Assembly: GCF_000383235.1 (NCBI RefSeq)
Contig: NZ_KB910947.1
Location: 1-61,027 of the forward strand
Length of the DNA: 61,027 bases
Direction of reading: 5' to 3'
Source of the DNA: Bacillus sp. 123MFChir2
GTDB taxonomy: Bacteria > Bacillota > Bacilli > Bacillales > Bacillaceae_G
A model generated the notes under the pieces. It had not been told where the DNA came from and did not search any database. It saw nothing but the letters and a program-made list of their open reading frames with translations. Positions within the stretch are counted from its first letter, which is position 1. Every line of letters starts with the position of its first letter. The position numbers and the translations under genes were made by a program. This document shows, one piece after another, positions 16,230-25,496 of the stretch.

Positions 16230-17342
16230 GTGACAGGAAACATAAAAAATTATTATGCGGGCGGTAATACAGCAAGGGGATTTTACAGTTTGTATGAAGA
16301 GAACCTAACGGAATTAGACCGATTATTTATTCTAAAGGGCGGGCCTGGAACGGGAAAATCTTCACTGATGAAGGCGATTGGTCGTGAGTGGGTGAAGAAA
16401 GGATACGATATTGAGCTGTTACATTGTTCATCTGACAATCATTCAATTGATGGTGTGATCATTCCCGCGTTAAAAGTAGGGATTGTTGATGGAACGGCAC
16501 CGCATGTGATTGAACCGAAAATGCCAGGTGTTGTAGAAGAGTATGTAAACTTAGGGATCGCTTGGGATTCTGCTGAGCTTAGGAAACAGAAAGGTGAGAT
16601 TGTCCATTATACATCAGAAGCGACGAGTGCGTTTCAGTCAGCTTATGCGTGCTTTAAGACGGCGCTAGAGATTCATGATGAATGGGAGAAGTTTTATATT
16701 GACCACATTGATTTTGAAAAGGCAAATGAATTAACAAAGCAGCTTGTGCAGCAATTTTTTACTGATAAAACGTGTGCGAAAGAAGCGAATGTGAAGCATC
16801 GTTTTTTAGGCGCAGCAACGCCAAAAGGAGCAGTTGATTTTGTTCCGAATTTAACGGAAGATGTACCAAAGCGTTATTTTATAAAAGGGCGGCCTGGTTC
16901 CGGAAAATCGACGATGTTAAAGAAATTAGCAGCGACAGCTGAAGAGAAAGGATTCGATGTTGAGATCTATCATTGCGGCTTTGATCCAAATAGTCTTGAT
17001 ATGGTCATTGTTAGAGAACTTGGCTTTGCTATTTTTGATAGTACAGCACCGCATGAATATTTTCCAACTCGTGATAGTGATGAAATCATTGATATGTATG
17101 AGCTTATTATTGAACCGGGAACAGATGAGAAGTATGCAGTAGAAATTCAAGATGTATCAAGACGCTATAGAGAGAAAATGAATGAAGCGATGTCCTATTT
17201 AGCAAAGGCAAAATCTGTGCGTGATAAACTAGAGAAAATTTATATTGCAGCGATGGACTTTGAAAAAGTGGATGCATGTAAAGATGAAATTCAAGCGGAG
17301 TTTGAGCGGATTGCAGAACGTGTTGCCGAGAAGCAAAAGTGA
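16230..17342 (+). CDS. Tandem P-loop ATPase, internally duplicated, function unknown
   Basis: The GTG start at 16230 follows aagggagtgaaagg. The 370-residue protein is two copies of one NTPase domain: P-loops GGPGTGKSS (37-45) and GRPGSGKST (220-228), followed by matching segments (IELLHCSSDNHSIDGVII and VEIYHCGFDPNSLDMVIV) and matching TAPH motifs. I recognise it as a conserved Bacillus/Clostridium ATPase family without a known role. The Cys/His-containing HC pair after each P-loop is conserved between the halves and could bind a metal or nucleotide base. Monocistronic, with its own terminator. Confidence 0.75.
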   Translation: MTGNIKNYYAGGNTARGFYSLYEENLTELDRLFILKGGPGTGKSSLMKAIGREWVKKGYDIELLHCSSDNHSIDGVIIPALKVGIVDGTAPHVIEPKMPGVVEEYVNLGIAWDSAELRKQKGEIVHYTSEATSAFQSAYACFKTALEIHDEWEKFYIDHIDFEKANELTKQLVQQFFTDKTCAKEANVKHRFLGAATPKGAVDFVPNLTEDVPKRYFIKGRPGSGKSTMLKKLAATAEEKGFDVEIYHCGFDPNSLDMVIVRELGFAIFDSTAPHEYFPTRDSDEIIDMYELIIEPGTDEKYAVEIQDVSRRYREKMNEAMSYLAKAKSVRDKLEKIYIAAMDFEKVDACKDEIQAEFERIAERVAEKQK

Positions 17343-17344
17343 AG

Positions 17345-17380
17345 AAAAGATGAGATACTTTGTTGTATCTCATCTTTTTA
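17345..17380. terminator. Terminator between the P-loop ATPase and FAD oxidoreductase genes
   Basis: aaaagatgagatac (17345-17358) is the perfect complement of gtatctcatctttt (17365-17378). It overlaps the 3' end of the converging oxidoreductase gene. Confidence 0.85.
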
Positions 17381-18587
17381 AAATCGGTCGTGTTTGTCTG
17401 TATAAATCAAGATTTGGACTTGATCCATTTATAATAACATCATGAATAATTCTCGCGAACACCATGCTGTACACTATGCCATTATCCCCATAAGGATAGA
17501 TAAAATAGCAGTTAGGCATTTCATCATATATCCCAATCATCGGTAATCCATCATGCGTGCCGCCGTAAAAAGCACCGAAATAAAATTCAGGTTTTACATC
17601 GATATTGGGAAACAACTTTTGAAATTCTTTTAATAATGTATCTCGTTTATGGATGAGCCTCGCATCTCGTTCTTCGGCGATACCTGTATCTTCATCAAGT
17701 CCGCCGATAATAACGCGGTTGTCAGCAGTGGTTCGTATATAACTATATGGACGAGCTGTTTCCCAAATAAGTGTCTGTTTGTACCAGGAAGAAAAATCAG
17801 ATACAGGGGTTGTGACAATTGCATAAGAACTGCTTAGTGTTGCATTTTTGTCTTTTTTAAACTCTAATCCTTCATAACCAGCAGCAATAATTACTTTTTT
17901 GGCAGTGATAGTATGACCGTTTTTTGTAAAAAAAGTAGTTGTATCTGTTTCTAATTTCTGCCCTGTTATTTCAGTATCTTCGTATATTTGAACTCCTTTA
18001 TCTGCCGCTTGTTTAATTAGGCCGTGCGTATATTTATATGGATTAATTTCACCGTCATTATATGTATAAAGAGCAGCGTGTTTTTGGAAGGGATACTTTT
18101 GGCCAATTTGTTTTTCTGTTAACAAAACTGCTTTGAAACCATGCTTTTGTAAGTAATAAAGTTCTTTTTCTAGTTTCTTAACATCACTTTCATAGCTGGC
18201 ATAGTACAAGCTATCACGTCGAATAAAATCAGCTGAAATGGGTAGATTTTGAGAAGCAGCTTCAATATCGCCAATGGCTTGTTCGCATAATTTAAAATGA
18301 CGAACGGCATGTTCTTCTCCAAACGTATTTACAAGCTCAAAAAACATTTTTTCACCTAAATATTGAATGAGTCCCGTGTTTGGCAAATTGCTTCCATGTC
18401 CAACTTTTCTTTTATCAACAACAACGACGCGTAAATTTGTTTCACTTAAGAAATGTGAAAATTGTGCTCCAGAACTTCCTGCACCTATAATTAACACATC
18501 ACATGTTATATCCTCTTGCAAAGAAGGGTAAGTGGGTGGGCTTGGGAGAGTTGTTGTCCAAAATATTTTACCTGTGTGTAAATCCAT
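17370..18587 (-). CDS. FAD-dependent oxidoreductase, DAO (glycine/D-amino-acid oxidase) family
   Basis: The 405-residue protein has an N-terminal dinucleotide fold (CDVLIIGAGSSGAQFSHFL, about 29-47), a DAO-type substrate domain, and the C-terminal FAD-closing segment (GLPMIGIYDEMPNCYFIYPY then GDNGIVYSMVFARII). It lacks a signal peptide and acts in the cytosol, oxidising an amine or amino acid by family analogy. About 90 bases at its 3' end are T-rich in the mRNA and share the terminator with the convergent ATPase gene. Its neighbour YhfW-like protein is of the same fold, but they are not one operon. Substrate unknown. Confidence 0.82.
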   Translation of the reverse strand: MDLHTGKIFWTTTLPSPPTYPSLQEDITCDVLIIGAGSSGAQFSHFLSETNLRVVVVDKRKVGHGSNLPNTGLIQYLGEKMFFELVNTFGEEHAVRHFKLCEQAIGDIEAASQNLPISADFIRRDSLYYASYESDVKKLEKELYYLQKHGFKAVLLTEKQIGQKYPFQKHAALYTYNDGEINPYKYTHGLIKQAADKGVQIYEDTEITGQKLETDTTTFFTKNGHTITAKKVIIAAGYEGLEFKKDKNATLSSSYAIVTTPVSDFSSWYKQTLIWETARPYSYIRTTADNRVIIGGLDEDTGIAEERDARLIHKRDTLLKEFQKLFPNIDVKPEFYFGAFYGGTHDGLPMIGIYDEMPNCYFIYPYGDNGIVYSMVFARIIHDVIINGSSPNLDLYRQTRPILKR

Positions 18588-18732
18588 TTCTATACACCTG
18601 CCTAAATGAAAATCATATCTTCTCCTAAAGTTACCGAATTATTGAAGTTGTATACGTTTTGGAATAAAAAGAAGGAATCTTATTATATTTGTCGAATTTC
18701 CGGGGAAATGATCAGAAAATGAGAGTGATTTT

Positions 18733-19506
18733 ATGAAAGAGAAAATCCAATTCGAATTAGAAAGAATCGAGAAAGAGAATGATGTGAAAATCTTGTTTGC
18801 GGTTGAATCAGGGAGCCGGGCCTGGGGATTTCCATCAAAAGATAGCGACTATGATGTGCGTTTTGTATACGTAAACCGAGTGGAATGGTATTTATCAATT
18901 GAACAACAGCGAGATGTTATTGAGTATCCAATTAACGATGCCCTTGATATAAGCGGCTGGGAACTCCGCAAGGCACTGCAGCTATTTTCTAAATCGAATC
19001 CAGCTTTGTTAGAATGGATCAGTTCACCAATTGTATACACTAAGGCATCTAATCTTTCCGAGCGTTTGCAGGAAATGAGTAGTCAGTTTGATCCAAAAGC
19101 AACGGTATATCATTATTTACATATGGCGTCTAAAAACTATCGCGCCTTTTTGCAAGGTGAAGAAGTGAAGCTGAAGAAATACTTTTATGTATTACGTCCA
19201 ATCTTAGCTTGCAAATGGTTAGAAGAAAAAAGAAAATTGCCGCCTGTTGAGTTTGAAAAATTAGTGAATGGACTAGCACTGAATGCGGCACTTTTACAAG
19301 AGATAGCAAAGCTGCTTGAAAAGAAAAAAGCAGGAATTGAGCTGGATGTAGGTCCGAAAATTACGTTATTAAATGAATTTCTAGAAGAGCAGATTATCTA
19401 TTATGAAGAGTACGTGAAGAGTGTAGAAAAGAGATCCGTTATCGATATTGAAAAGCTAAATGTACTGTTTCGAGATATGTTGCAAAAAAGCTGGAAAGAG
19501 CACTAA
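18733..19506 (+). CDS. RlaP/YcgL-type nucleotidyltransferase
   Basis: The motif ESGSRAWGFPSKDSDYDVRF (residues 25-44) is the GS-x-D-x-D signature of polymerase-beta-like nucleotidyltransferases; the two Asp bind Mg2+. The rest of the 257 residues fits the RlaP family (DNA polymerase beta-like, linked in some bacteria to RNA repair) and B. subtilis YcgL-type proteins. The ATG at 18733 has gagagtga upstream. No RNA ligase or Hen1 gene is adjacent, so an RNA repair role is not supported by context. Confidence 0.82.
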   Translation: MKEKIQFELERIEKENDVKILFAVESGSRAWGFPSKDSDYDVRFVYVNRVEWYLSIEQQRDVIEYPINDALDISGWELRKALQLFSKSNPALLEWISSPIVYTKASNLSERLQEMSSQFDPKATVYHYLHMASKNYRAFLQGEEVKLKKYFYVLRPILACKWLEEKRKLPPVEFEKLVNGLALNAALLQEIAKLLEKKKAGIELDVGPKITLLNEFLEEQIIYYEEYVKSVEKRSVIDIEKLNVLFRDMLQKSWKEH

Positions 19507-19527
19507 TTATAAAAGTGCTCTTTCTTA
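19494..19527 (+). terminator. Terminator overlapping the nucleotidyltransferase stop codon
   Basis: gaaagagcac (19494-19503) pairs with gtgctctttc (19515-19524), then tta. Confidence 0.75.
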
Positions 19528-19544
19528 TATGAGAGAGGAAAGAT

Positions 19545-19718
19545 AACAATCCATTTTAGGTTTTCGACATCCAATTCGCGGCTATACAAAATACAACATA
19601 ACCGCTACTCGCATACTCCTTTTGTTTAAAACCTCGCAAGTGGCAGAAAAGGGCCCTGACCGTTACTCTGCACGGTCAGACGCTCTCGTCCTTCCTAAAA
19701 AGAAAGAGGTTTTAAATC
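19545..19718 (-). repeat. bcr1-like repeat, full length, reverse orientation
   Basis: Landmarks in reverse are gcggctatacaaaatacaac, tttgtttaaaacctcgcaag, ccctgaccgttac and aaagaaagaggttt. It fills the gap between two convergent genes, nucleotidyltransferase and YhfW, and could act as their shared 3' hairpin. Confidence 0.75.
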
Positions 19719-19723
19719 TTTAC

Positions 19724-21250
19724 TTACATATCCTCAATTCTTTTTAACGCCTCATCCGCCGGCCCTTCAATTACCTCTCCTTTAATTGAAAAACGTGAAC
19801 CGTGACAAGGACAATCCCATGTACATTCACCGCTATTCCACTCTACTTCGCAACCTAAATGTGTACAAGTGGTATCGACAATGTGAAGCTTACCATTATC
19901 ATCTTTATACGCACCGGCACGTTTTCCGTTTACATTTACAACAGCACCTTCTCCGTTTTCGAGATCTTCTGGTTTTCGAAGAGCAAACTCCAGTTTTCCT
20001 TCAATTAAATGTTTTGCTACGTCGAGGTTTTGTGTAACAAACGTTTTTAAATCTGGATGCGCATGGAATCGTGATGGTGCATAGAGTTCTTTATATGGAC
20101 TATCAATTTTCATAATGGATGCTTTTAGCAGTAAAGCTGCTGCAGTCCCATTTGTCATGCCCCATTTGCGGTAACCTGTTGCTACAAAAATGTTAGGATT
20201 ATTTTCATTAATGTGCCCGACATAAGGAACTTTATCGAGTGTGATTAAGTCTTGTGTTGCCCATCTGTATGGGATTTCTTCTATGCCAAAGGTTTCTTCG
20301 CCAAATGTTTGCAGTGCTTCGTAATGGTTCATCATATTGATGCCTTGTCCCGTTTTATGACTTTCACCACCAATTAACACAAGTTTTTCGCCATCCATTG
20401 TAGTGTAGCGGAGGGATCGTTTTGGGTTATCGACGCTTATATACATTCCTCCTGGATACTCTTGCTTTGTTTTCACGCCAAGGACATAAGAGCGTTCTGC
20501 GTACATTCTTGCGAAGAAGAAGCTAGTTGCATCATAAAAAGGAAAGTGTGAACAAGAAATAACGTGACTACAGGTGATTCGATGCCCATCTTTTGTAATC
20601 ACTTGTTGATAAGCTCCTTTTTCTACATCAATGGCAGTTGTATTTTCATATAGAACGCCGCCATATTCAATGAACTGTTCGACAAGTGCTGTTAGGTAGC
20701 GAAGCGGATGGAATTGCGCTTGATTTCTTATAACAAGTGCAGCTTTTACAGGAATAGGAAGCGGGATCTTTTCTACATATTCACCGGGGATATTAAGCTG
20801 TTTGTATGCTTCTAATTCTTCTGTTAATTTGTGTAGATTATCGATTGAGTTTGTATATAGATAAGCATCTTCTTCTATGAAATCACATTGAATATTGTGC
20901 TGCTGTACCGTATCTTTTATAAATCGCAGTGCTTCATTGTTTGCCTCGTAATATAATTTCGCTTTTTCTTCTCCAAAGTGATTGATGAGTTCATTGTAAA
21001 TCAGATCATGCTGCGTTGTAATTTTTGCCGTTGTATGTCCAGTTGTTCCGTTTAAAATATTTCCTGCATCAATTAAAGCTACTTTGACTCCTTCCTTAGC
21101 GAGCAAGTAGGCAGTTGTGATGCCAGTGATACCTGCTCCGACAATGGCAACTTCCGTTCTGATATTTTCTGTTAGCTTTGGGAAGGTAGGTAATTGAATA
21201 GAATCACGCCAATATGGTTCAGGAAATTTTGGGAGCTGATTGTATTCCAA
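19724..21250 (-). CDS. FAD oxidoreductase with C-terminal Rieske [2Fe-2S] domain, YhfW-like
   Basis: Residues 31-400 form a DAO-type FAD domain (TEVAIVGAGITGITTAYLLA near 31). The last 85 residues are a Rieske cluster domain with CTHLGCEVEW and CPCHGSRFS supplying the two Cys and two His ligands. The order and the 508-residue length match B. subtilis YhfW. It probably transfers electrons between the FAD and the iron-sulfur centre; the substrate is unknown. The start codon at 21250 follows aggtgcattcact on the minus strand. It is divergent from the desaturase gene. Confidence 0.88.
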   Translation of the reverse strand: MEYNQLPKFPEPYWRDSIQLPTFPKLTENIRTEVAIVGAGITGITTAYLLAKEGVKVALIDAGNILNGTTGHTTAKITTQHDLIYNELINHFGEEKAKLYYEANNEALRFIKDTVQQHNIQCDFIEEDAYLYTNSIDNLHKLTEELEAYKQLNIPGEYVEKIPLPIPVKAALVIRNQAQFHPLRYLTALVEQFIEYGGVLYENTTAIDVEKGAYQQVITKDGHRITCSHVISCSHFPFYDATSFFFARMYAERSYVLGVKTKQEYPGGMYISVDNPKRSLRYTTMDGEKLVLIGGESHKTGQGINMMNHYEALQTFGEETFGIEEIPYRWATQDLITLDKVPYVGHINENNPNIFVATGYRKWGMTNGTAAALLLKASIMKIDSPYKELYAPSRFHAHPDLKTFVTQNLDVAKHLIEGKLEFALRKPEDLENGEGAVVNVNGKRAGAYKDDNGKLHIVDTTCTHLGCEVEWNSGECTWDCPCHGSRFSIKGEVIEGPADEALKRIEDM

Positions 21251-21580
21251 GTGAATGCACCTCTTATTCTAATAATTTCTTGTTAGTTATTTTTTCCAAC
21301 TTGGGGGAATTTCATGTATTTAAATTGAATTACTAAAAATTATTTTTAAATAATTTTTTTAGAGGGAGTTCTATATACAATTTTGCATTTTAAGAGACTT
21401 GGCAGAACGTAGAATAAATAAGATAAGTATAGTGTTTATCATGAAATGAAGTGATTAGCGAAGAGGAGATAAAAAGATAATAGGAAGTGTAAATGTTGGT
21501 AAATAAACGTTTTTTCTTTAGTAACATAGAAAGTAATTATAAAAATATAACCAACTTTTATTACTAGGTCATAAAAGTTG
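21251..21580. other. AT-rich intergenic region, no gene seen
   Basis: About 330 bases without a supported ORF, repeat or RNA gene separate the YhfW-like gene from the desaturase promoter. The minus-strand promoter of yhfW should lie near its right-to-left start at 21250-21340. Several T/A runs (for example 21335-21362) are present, but no paired structure stands out. Confidence 0.5.
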
Positions 21581-21610
21581 TTGACAATACAGAAAGCGCA
21601 CTGATATGAT
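21581..21610 (+). promoter_or_regulatory. Strong SigA-type promoter of the desaturase gene
   Basis: TTGACA (21581-21586), an 18-base spacer and TATGAT (21605-21610) give a near-consensus promoter. Transcription would begin near 21617, leaving a leader of about 175 bases before the desaturase start. Confidence 0.75.
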
Positions 21611-21616
21611 TCATCT

Positions 21617-21792
21617 TGTGGAAAGGTTGATAAAGAGTAAAAAGAGAAATGTTTTTCAATGAATAATAATTGTAAGAGTGAGTGAGCATAATTTTCTTTG
21701 AGAAAGAAAATTTATAATACTAGTTATTATCAATCTGGAAGCGATAATCGATGCAAAGTGCGTAAGCGCGGCATGAGAAAGGGGCACAAGTA
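21617..21792 (+). other. Long structured 5' leader of the desaturase mRNA
   Basis: The leader contains a perfect 9-bp hairpin attttcttt-gag-aaagaaaat (about 21691-21711) and a GC-rich 3' part (gcgataatcgatgcaaagtg, cgtaagcgcggc) just before the ribosome site gaaagggg. Leaders of this length are common in cold-induced genes, where structure controls translation. A thermosensor-like role is inferred, not shown. Confidence 0.45.
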
Positions 21793-22872
21793 ATGAAGGA
21801 TCTTCATACGTTTGGCTGGTATGCAGCACGTGTATCACCACATTTGCCAAAAAAGGCATTTAAGCCAGTCCCAGCTCGTTTGTTTGGCGGACTAGCCTAC
21901 TTATTAATTACGATAGCAGGTTTTTTGGCAATTGGCTTATTCAATTTGAATGTGTGGGCCAATCTTGGAATTGCAATCGTCTTAGGACTGTGTTTTGCAT
22001 CTATGGGATTTCTTGGACATGAAATTTTACATGGTACAGTAGTAAGAAAAGCTTGGTTAAGAGATTTTCTTGGAGCAATTGCGTTTATGCCATTATCAAC
22101 TGGACCAAAATTGTGGAGAAAGTGGCATAATTTAACGCACCATGTGCACACACAACATGAGGAGCATGATCCAGATGCGTGGCCAACAATAGATAAGTTT
22201 AAGAAAAGCAAATTTTTACGCTGGGTATATCGCCTTCCGTTACACGTTCGCTCTTTCTTTAGCTTTTTGTCGTTAACACTTCAATTTACAGCGCATTCGT
22301 CTCGTATGTTTTTCCTTTTTATTAAGAAATTTAAACCACAGAATCAAAAATCTGTGTGGTTCCAGCTTCTTTTGCCGTGGACAGTATGGATTAGTTTATT
22401 GTTTATTATGGGTCCTGCAAAATGGTTTTTTGCTTATGTCATTCCATTGTTAATTGCGAATTTCATTGTAATGGGGTATATTGCAACAAACCATCGGTTG
22501 AATCCAATCGTTCCTGTAAACGATCCACTTGCAAACTGTTTATCGGTAACGGTGCCGCGTTGGGTAGACGTATTACATTTTAACTTCTCATATCATACAG
22601 AACATCACTTATTCCCAGGTATGAGCTCGAAATACTATCCGTTAGTAAAAGAGAAAATTAAAGAAATGTGGCCAGAGCGCTATCATGAAATGCCGATGGA
22701 GAAAGCATTAGCTGCTCTTTGGAATACACCGCGTGTGTATTATCAAGGCAGTGAGTTAGTTGATCCACATAAATCACATGTATACGGCTCTTTAGGAAAT
22801 GGATTAAATCCTGAGAATATTAAATATCGTCAGGAAAATATTGAAGAATCAAAAGCTGTGAAGAACGGCTAA
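21793..22872 (+). CDS. Membrane acyl-lipid fatty-acid desaturase, probably DesB-type delta-5
   Basis: The 359-residue enzyme introduces a cis double bond into membrane fatty acyl chains using O2 and a di-iron centre. All three His boxes are present: H76-x3-H80 (GHEILHG), H112-x3-HH-x-H (HNLTHHVH) and H268-x2-HH (HTEHH). Four membrane spans lie in two hairpins between the boxes. B. cereus is known to have two desaturases, DesA (delta-10) and DesB (delta-5). I recall the delta-5 gene lying near the arginine deiminase cluster as here, so DesB is my best guess, but regioselectivity cannot be read from the sequence. Cold induction is likely from family knowledge. Confidence 0.9.
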   Translation: MKDLHTFGWYAARVSPHLPKKAFKPVPARLFGGLAYLLITIAGFLAIGLFNLNVWANLGIAIVLGLCFASMGFLGHEILHGTVVRKAWLRDFLGAIAFMPLSTGPKLWRKWHNLTHHVHTQHEEHDPDAWPTIDKFKKSKFLRWVYRLPLHVRSFFSFLSLTLQFTAHSSRMFFLFIKKFKPQNQKSVWFQLLLPWTVWISLLFIMGPAKWFFAYVIPLLIANFIVMGYIATNHRLNPIVPVNDPLANCLSVTVPRWVDVLHFNFSYHTEHHLFPGMSSKYYPLVKEKIKEMWPERYHEMPMEKALAALWNTPRVYYQGSELVDPHKSHVYGSLGNGLNPENIKYRQENIEESKAVKNG

Positions 22873-22875
22873 AAT

Positions 22876-23012
22876 ATGGTATAAAAGCCTCTTTTTTTAG
22901 GAGGGCGAGAGCACCTGGCCGTGTGTAGAAGCGGTCGGGGCTTTTTTTACCTTAAAAACAAAGGGTGCAGGTCACGTTTTGTTCTGCATAGCAACGATAT
23001 ATAGAACCTTCA
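22876..23012 (+). repeat. bcr1-like repeat, diverged and shortened
   Basis: It reads aggagggcgagagcacctgg, cggtcggggctttttt, then lacks most of the middle (only ttaaaaacaaag) before tgttctgcatagcaacgat. It directly follows the desaturase gene. Confidence 0.7.
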
Positions 23013-23023
23013 TATTTAATAAT

Positions 23024-23056
23024 AAAAGCACGAGCTCGTAAAGAGTTCGTGCTTTT
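23024..23056. terminator. Terminator between desaturase and ABC permease genes
   Basis: aaaagcacgagctc (23024-23037) pairs with gagttcgtgctttt (23043-23056) with one G-U pair. It is bidirectional and overlaps the permease stop. Confidence 0.85.
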
Positions 23057-23742
23057 TACATAGGGATTTCTGTTTGTTTCGCAGGTTGTGCATGATTCGT
23101 AGTTTTGCGCGCCAATCTTTTTTCAAGAAGATGTACAAAGTACGTAAATAGAAGGACAAGCGCGAGATAATAGACACTGACAATCATGTATGTTTCGAGC
23201 TGCTGAAAGTTTGCAGCAGCTTCAGAAAGTCCAGTGCCCCACAGCTCTGACATTCCTACATAGGCAACGAGAGAAGAGTCTTTAAGGCCGATAATGAACT
23301 GATTGCCAAGCGGCGGAATAGACAAACGAAACGCTTGAGGCAAAATAATACGCCGCATTGCTAAAGGGTATGGCATTCCTAAAGAACGAGCTGCCTCAAG
23401 TTGGCCGCGGTCCACGGATTGAATAGAGCCTCTAAAAATTTCTGTAATGTAAGCACCGTTATGAATAGCGAGAGCAATTGCACCTGCCCAAAACGGTGAT
23501 AAGACAATAATAGATGTAATTCCAAAATAGAGGATCATAATTTGTACAACTAGCGGTATCCCGCGAATAATCGCAATGTATACATGGGCAATTCCATTTA
23601 AAAGCTTGCTGTTGGAGATACGAAAAAAAGCAAATAGTAATCCAATTAAGGATCCAAGTAATAAGGATGTTATTGTTAATTGTAATGTAATGACAACTGC
23701 TTTGAGGAACGCTGGATATGTAGATATGAAAATATCAATCAT
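23056..23742 (-). CDS. Polar amino-acid ABC transporter permease (HisM/GlnP type)
   Basis: The start is the ATG at 23742 with gaggtg 6 bases upstream; the GTG three codons earlier is part of that site. Five membrane spans and the EAA loop (EAARSLGMPYPLAMRRIILP) identify a permease of the HisMQ family. One permease gene suggests a homodimer. It is the last gene of an operon read ATPase, binding protein, permease. The substrate is probably a polar or basic amino acid; the neighbouring arginine genes make arginine attractive but do not prove it. Confidence 0.9.
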   Translation of the reverse strand: MIDIFISTYPAFLKAVVITLQLTITSLLLGSLIGLLFAFFRISNSKLLNGIAHVYIAIIRGIPLVVQIMILYFGITSIIVLSPFWAGAIALAIHNGAYITEIFRGSIQSVDRGQLEAARSLGMPYPLAMRRIILPQAFRLSIPPLGNQFIIGLKDSSLVAYVGMSELWGTGLSEAAANFQQLETYMIVSVYYLALVLLFTYFVHLLEKRLARKTTNHAQPAKQTEIPM

Positions 23743-23786
23743 GGTTATCACCTCTGTATTGGTTTATTTTCATTACTATGATAGCG

Positions 23787-23811
23787 ATACCCCGCAAAGG
23801 ATGCGGGGTAT
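23787..23811. other. Intercistronic hairpin ataccccgca / tgcggggtat
   Basis: A 10-bp perfect stem with a 5-base loop lies between the binding-protein and permease genes. It has no T run on the minus strand, so it probably stabilises the upstream mRNA and lowers permease expression relative to the binding protein. Confidence 0.7.
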
Positions 23812-23829
23812 TATTTATGTGTGGAAAAT

Positions 23830-24615
23830 CTATTTTTCTTTTTCACCTAGAATGTTACGACCGAACCACTTTTTACTAATCTTTTCATAGGTGCCATCTT
23901 GAATGATTGCATCTAGTGCTTTATTTAATTTTTGCATCAATTCTTTGTCATCTTTGCGAACAGCGATGGCCATTTCATCAAGAGACAATGGTTTTCCAGC
24001 ATCTTTTATATTTGCTTTTCCTTCTTTCATCATGCGTAGGCCTACCATTTGGTCTGTGACAACAGCATCAACTCGCCCTGGTTCTAGGTCCATAAGCGCA
24101 GTAATATCACTATCGTACTCTGTAATTTGATCTGTTTGCTTAGCAATAAGTGTTTTGAATGTACTTGCTTTTACAACACCTACTTTTTTTCCTTTTAAAT
24201 CTTCAGCAGAGGAGATGGAGGTGTTCGTTTTTGTCACGAAAATTTGGGCGCCGGAACGATAGTATGGATTCGTAAAGTTAACTGCTTTTAGACGATCTTC
24301 TGTGATGGCCATACTTCCTAAAATCACATCATATTTTTTTGCTTGCAGACCTTGGATTAACGTTTCCCAAGGATTTGTGACAGGAACAGCCTTCATATTC
24401 ATTTTCTTAGCAAGAGCTTCACCAATTTCGACGTCAAAACCGGTAAGCTTACTATTTTCTTTATAGTTAAACGGTTTATATAAACCACTCATCGCATAGC
24501 GAAATTCTTTCTTTCCATCGGTTGATGAAGTGCTGCTTTCTTTACTACAGGCACCTAATACTAAAGAAGCACATAATGTAATCGCTGCTATCGCTTTAAA
24601 CATCTTTCGTTTCAT
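23830..24615 (-). CDS. Amino-acid ABC transporter substrate-binding lipoprotein (SBP_bac_3)
   Basis: The N-terminus is a lipoprotein signal with lipobox LGAC (Cys about residue 23). The mature part is a two-lobed family 3 binding protein: YKPFNYKENSKLTGFDVEIG, VILGSMAITEDRLKAVNFTN and DLKGKKVGVVKASTF are typical. It presents a polar amino acid to the permease outside the membrane. The ATG at 24615 has ggaggtg 6 bases upstream and lies 17 bases after the ATPase gene. Confidence 0.93.
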   Translation of the reverse strand: MKRKMFKAIAAITLCASLVLGACSKESSTSSTDGKKEFRYAMSGLYKPFNYKENSKLTGFDVEIGEALAKKMNMKAVPVTNPWETLIQGLQAKKYDVILGSMAITEDRLKAVNFTNPYYRSGAQIFVTKTNTSISSAEDLKGKKVGVVKASTFKTLIAKQTDQITEYDSDITALMDLEPGRVDAVVTDQMVGLRMMKEGKANIKDAGKPLSLDEMAIAVRKDDKELMQKLNKALDAIIQDGTYEKISKKWFGRNILGEKEK

Positions 24616-24632
24616 AAAAGCACCTCCAATTG

Positions 24633-25355
24633 TTATAAAACATTTCGTAAGAATTGCTTTGCACGTGGGTTTGACGGAGCAGTGAAGAATTGTTCTGGGG
24701 GTGCATCTTCTACGATTTGTCCGTCATCCATAAAAATAATGCGGTCAGCTACCTCTCGGGCAAATCCCATTTCATGCGTGACGATAATCATCGTCATCCC
24801 TTCTTTGGCGAGATCTTTCATAACTTGTAGTACTTCTCCAACGAGTTCAGGATCGAGAGCTGAGGTAGGTTCGTCAAATAACATAATTTTTGGATTCATT
24901 GCGAGTGCTCTCGCAATAGCAATTCGCTGTTTTTGACCACCTGATAAAAGATCGGGTGTTACGTTTGCTTTATCTTGCAATCCGACTTTTTCTAGTAATT
25001 CGTAGGCACTGTTTGTTGCTTTTGTTTTATCTAACTTTTTGACGTGAATAGGAGCTTCTATGATGTTTTCTAGTGAGGTCATATGAGGAAATAAATTGAA
25101 ATGTTGAAAAACCATACCGACATTTTCGCGGACTTTGTTTAAATTTGTATGTTTCGGCTGAATTTGTTCTCCCTGTATCGAAATTTCTCCATTATCATAC
25201 ACTTCTAGGAAGTTTAAACAACGCAGTAATGTACTTTTTCCTGAACCGCTTGCACCGATTAAGACAACAACTTCTTTTTCTTGTACGTTTAGATTGACGT
25301 TTTTTAACACGTTTAACGACCCGAAGGATTTTGTAAGATTTTGAACTTGTATCAT
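24633..25355 (-). CDS. Amino-acid ABC transporter ATPase (GlnQ/ArtP type)
   Basis: The 240-residue protein has Walker [10 protein letters not shown], the signature LLSGGQKQR, Walker [13 protein letters not shown] and the switch His in VTHEMGF. It belongs to the polar amino-acid uptake group. First gene of the operon, with ggaggggg before the ATG. On the minus strand a TTGACA lies at 25420-25425, but the matching -10 is weak. Confidence 0.95.
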   Translation of the reverse strand: MIQVQNLTKSFGSLNVLKNVNLNVQEKEVVVLIGASGSGKSTLLRCLNFLEVYDNGEISIQGEQIQPKHTNLNKVRENVGMVFQHFNLFPHMTSLENIIEAPIHVKKLDKTKATNSAYELLEKVGLQDKANVTPDLLSGGQKQRIAIARALAMNPKIMLFDEPTSALDPELVGEVLQVMKDLAKEGMTMIIVTHEMGFAREVADRIIFMDDGQIVEDAPPEQFFTAPSNPRAKQFLRNVL

Positions 25356-25496
25356 GCATCCCCCTCCAAAGAAATGTAGATGTATAAAAATAACTTATTT
25401 TTGTTAATTAGTCATAAATTGTCAAAATCCTTTATTTTTTGTTAAAAATTTAAAGGGAGTCGTATATTAGTAGAAAACAGGAAGAATTATATATAA

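Noticed and set aside
18733-19506. RNA repair operon at the RlaP-like gene
   Set aside because: The neighbours are FAD oxidoreductases and there is no ligase, kinase or methyltransferase partner.
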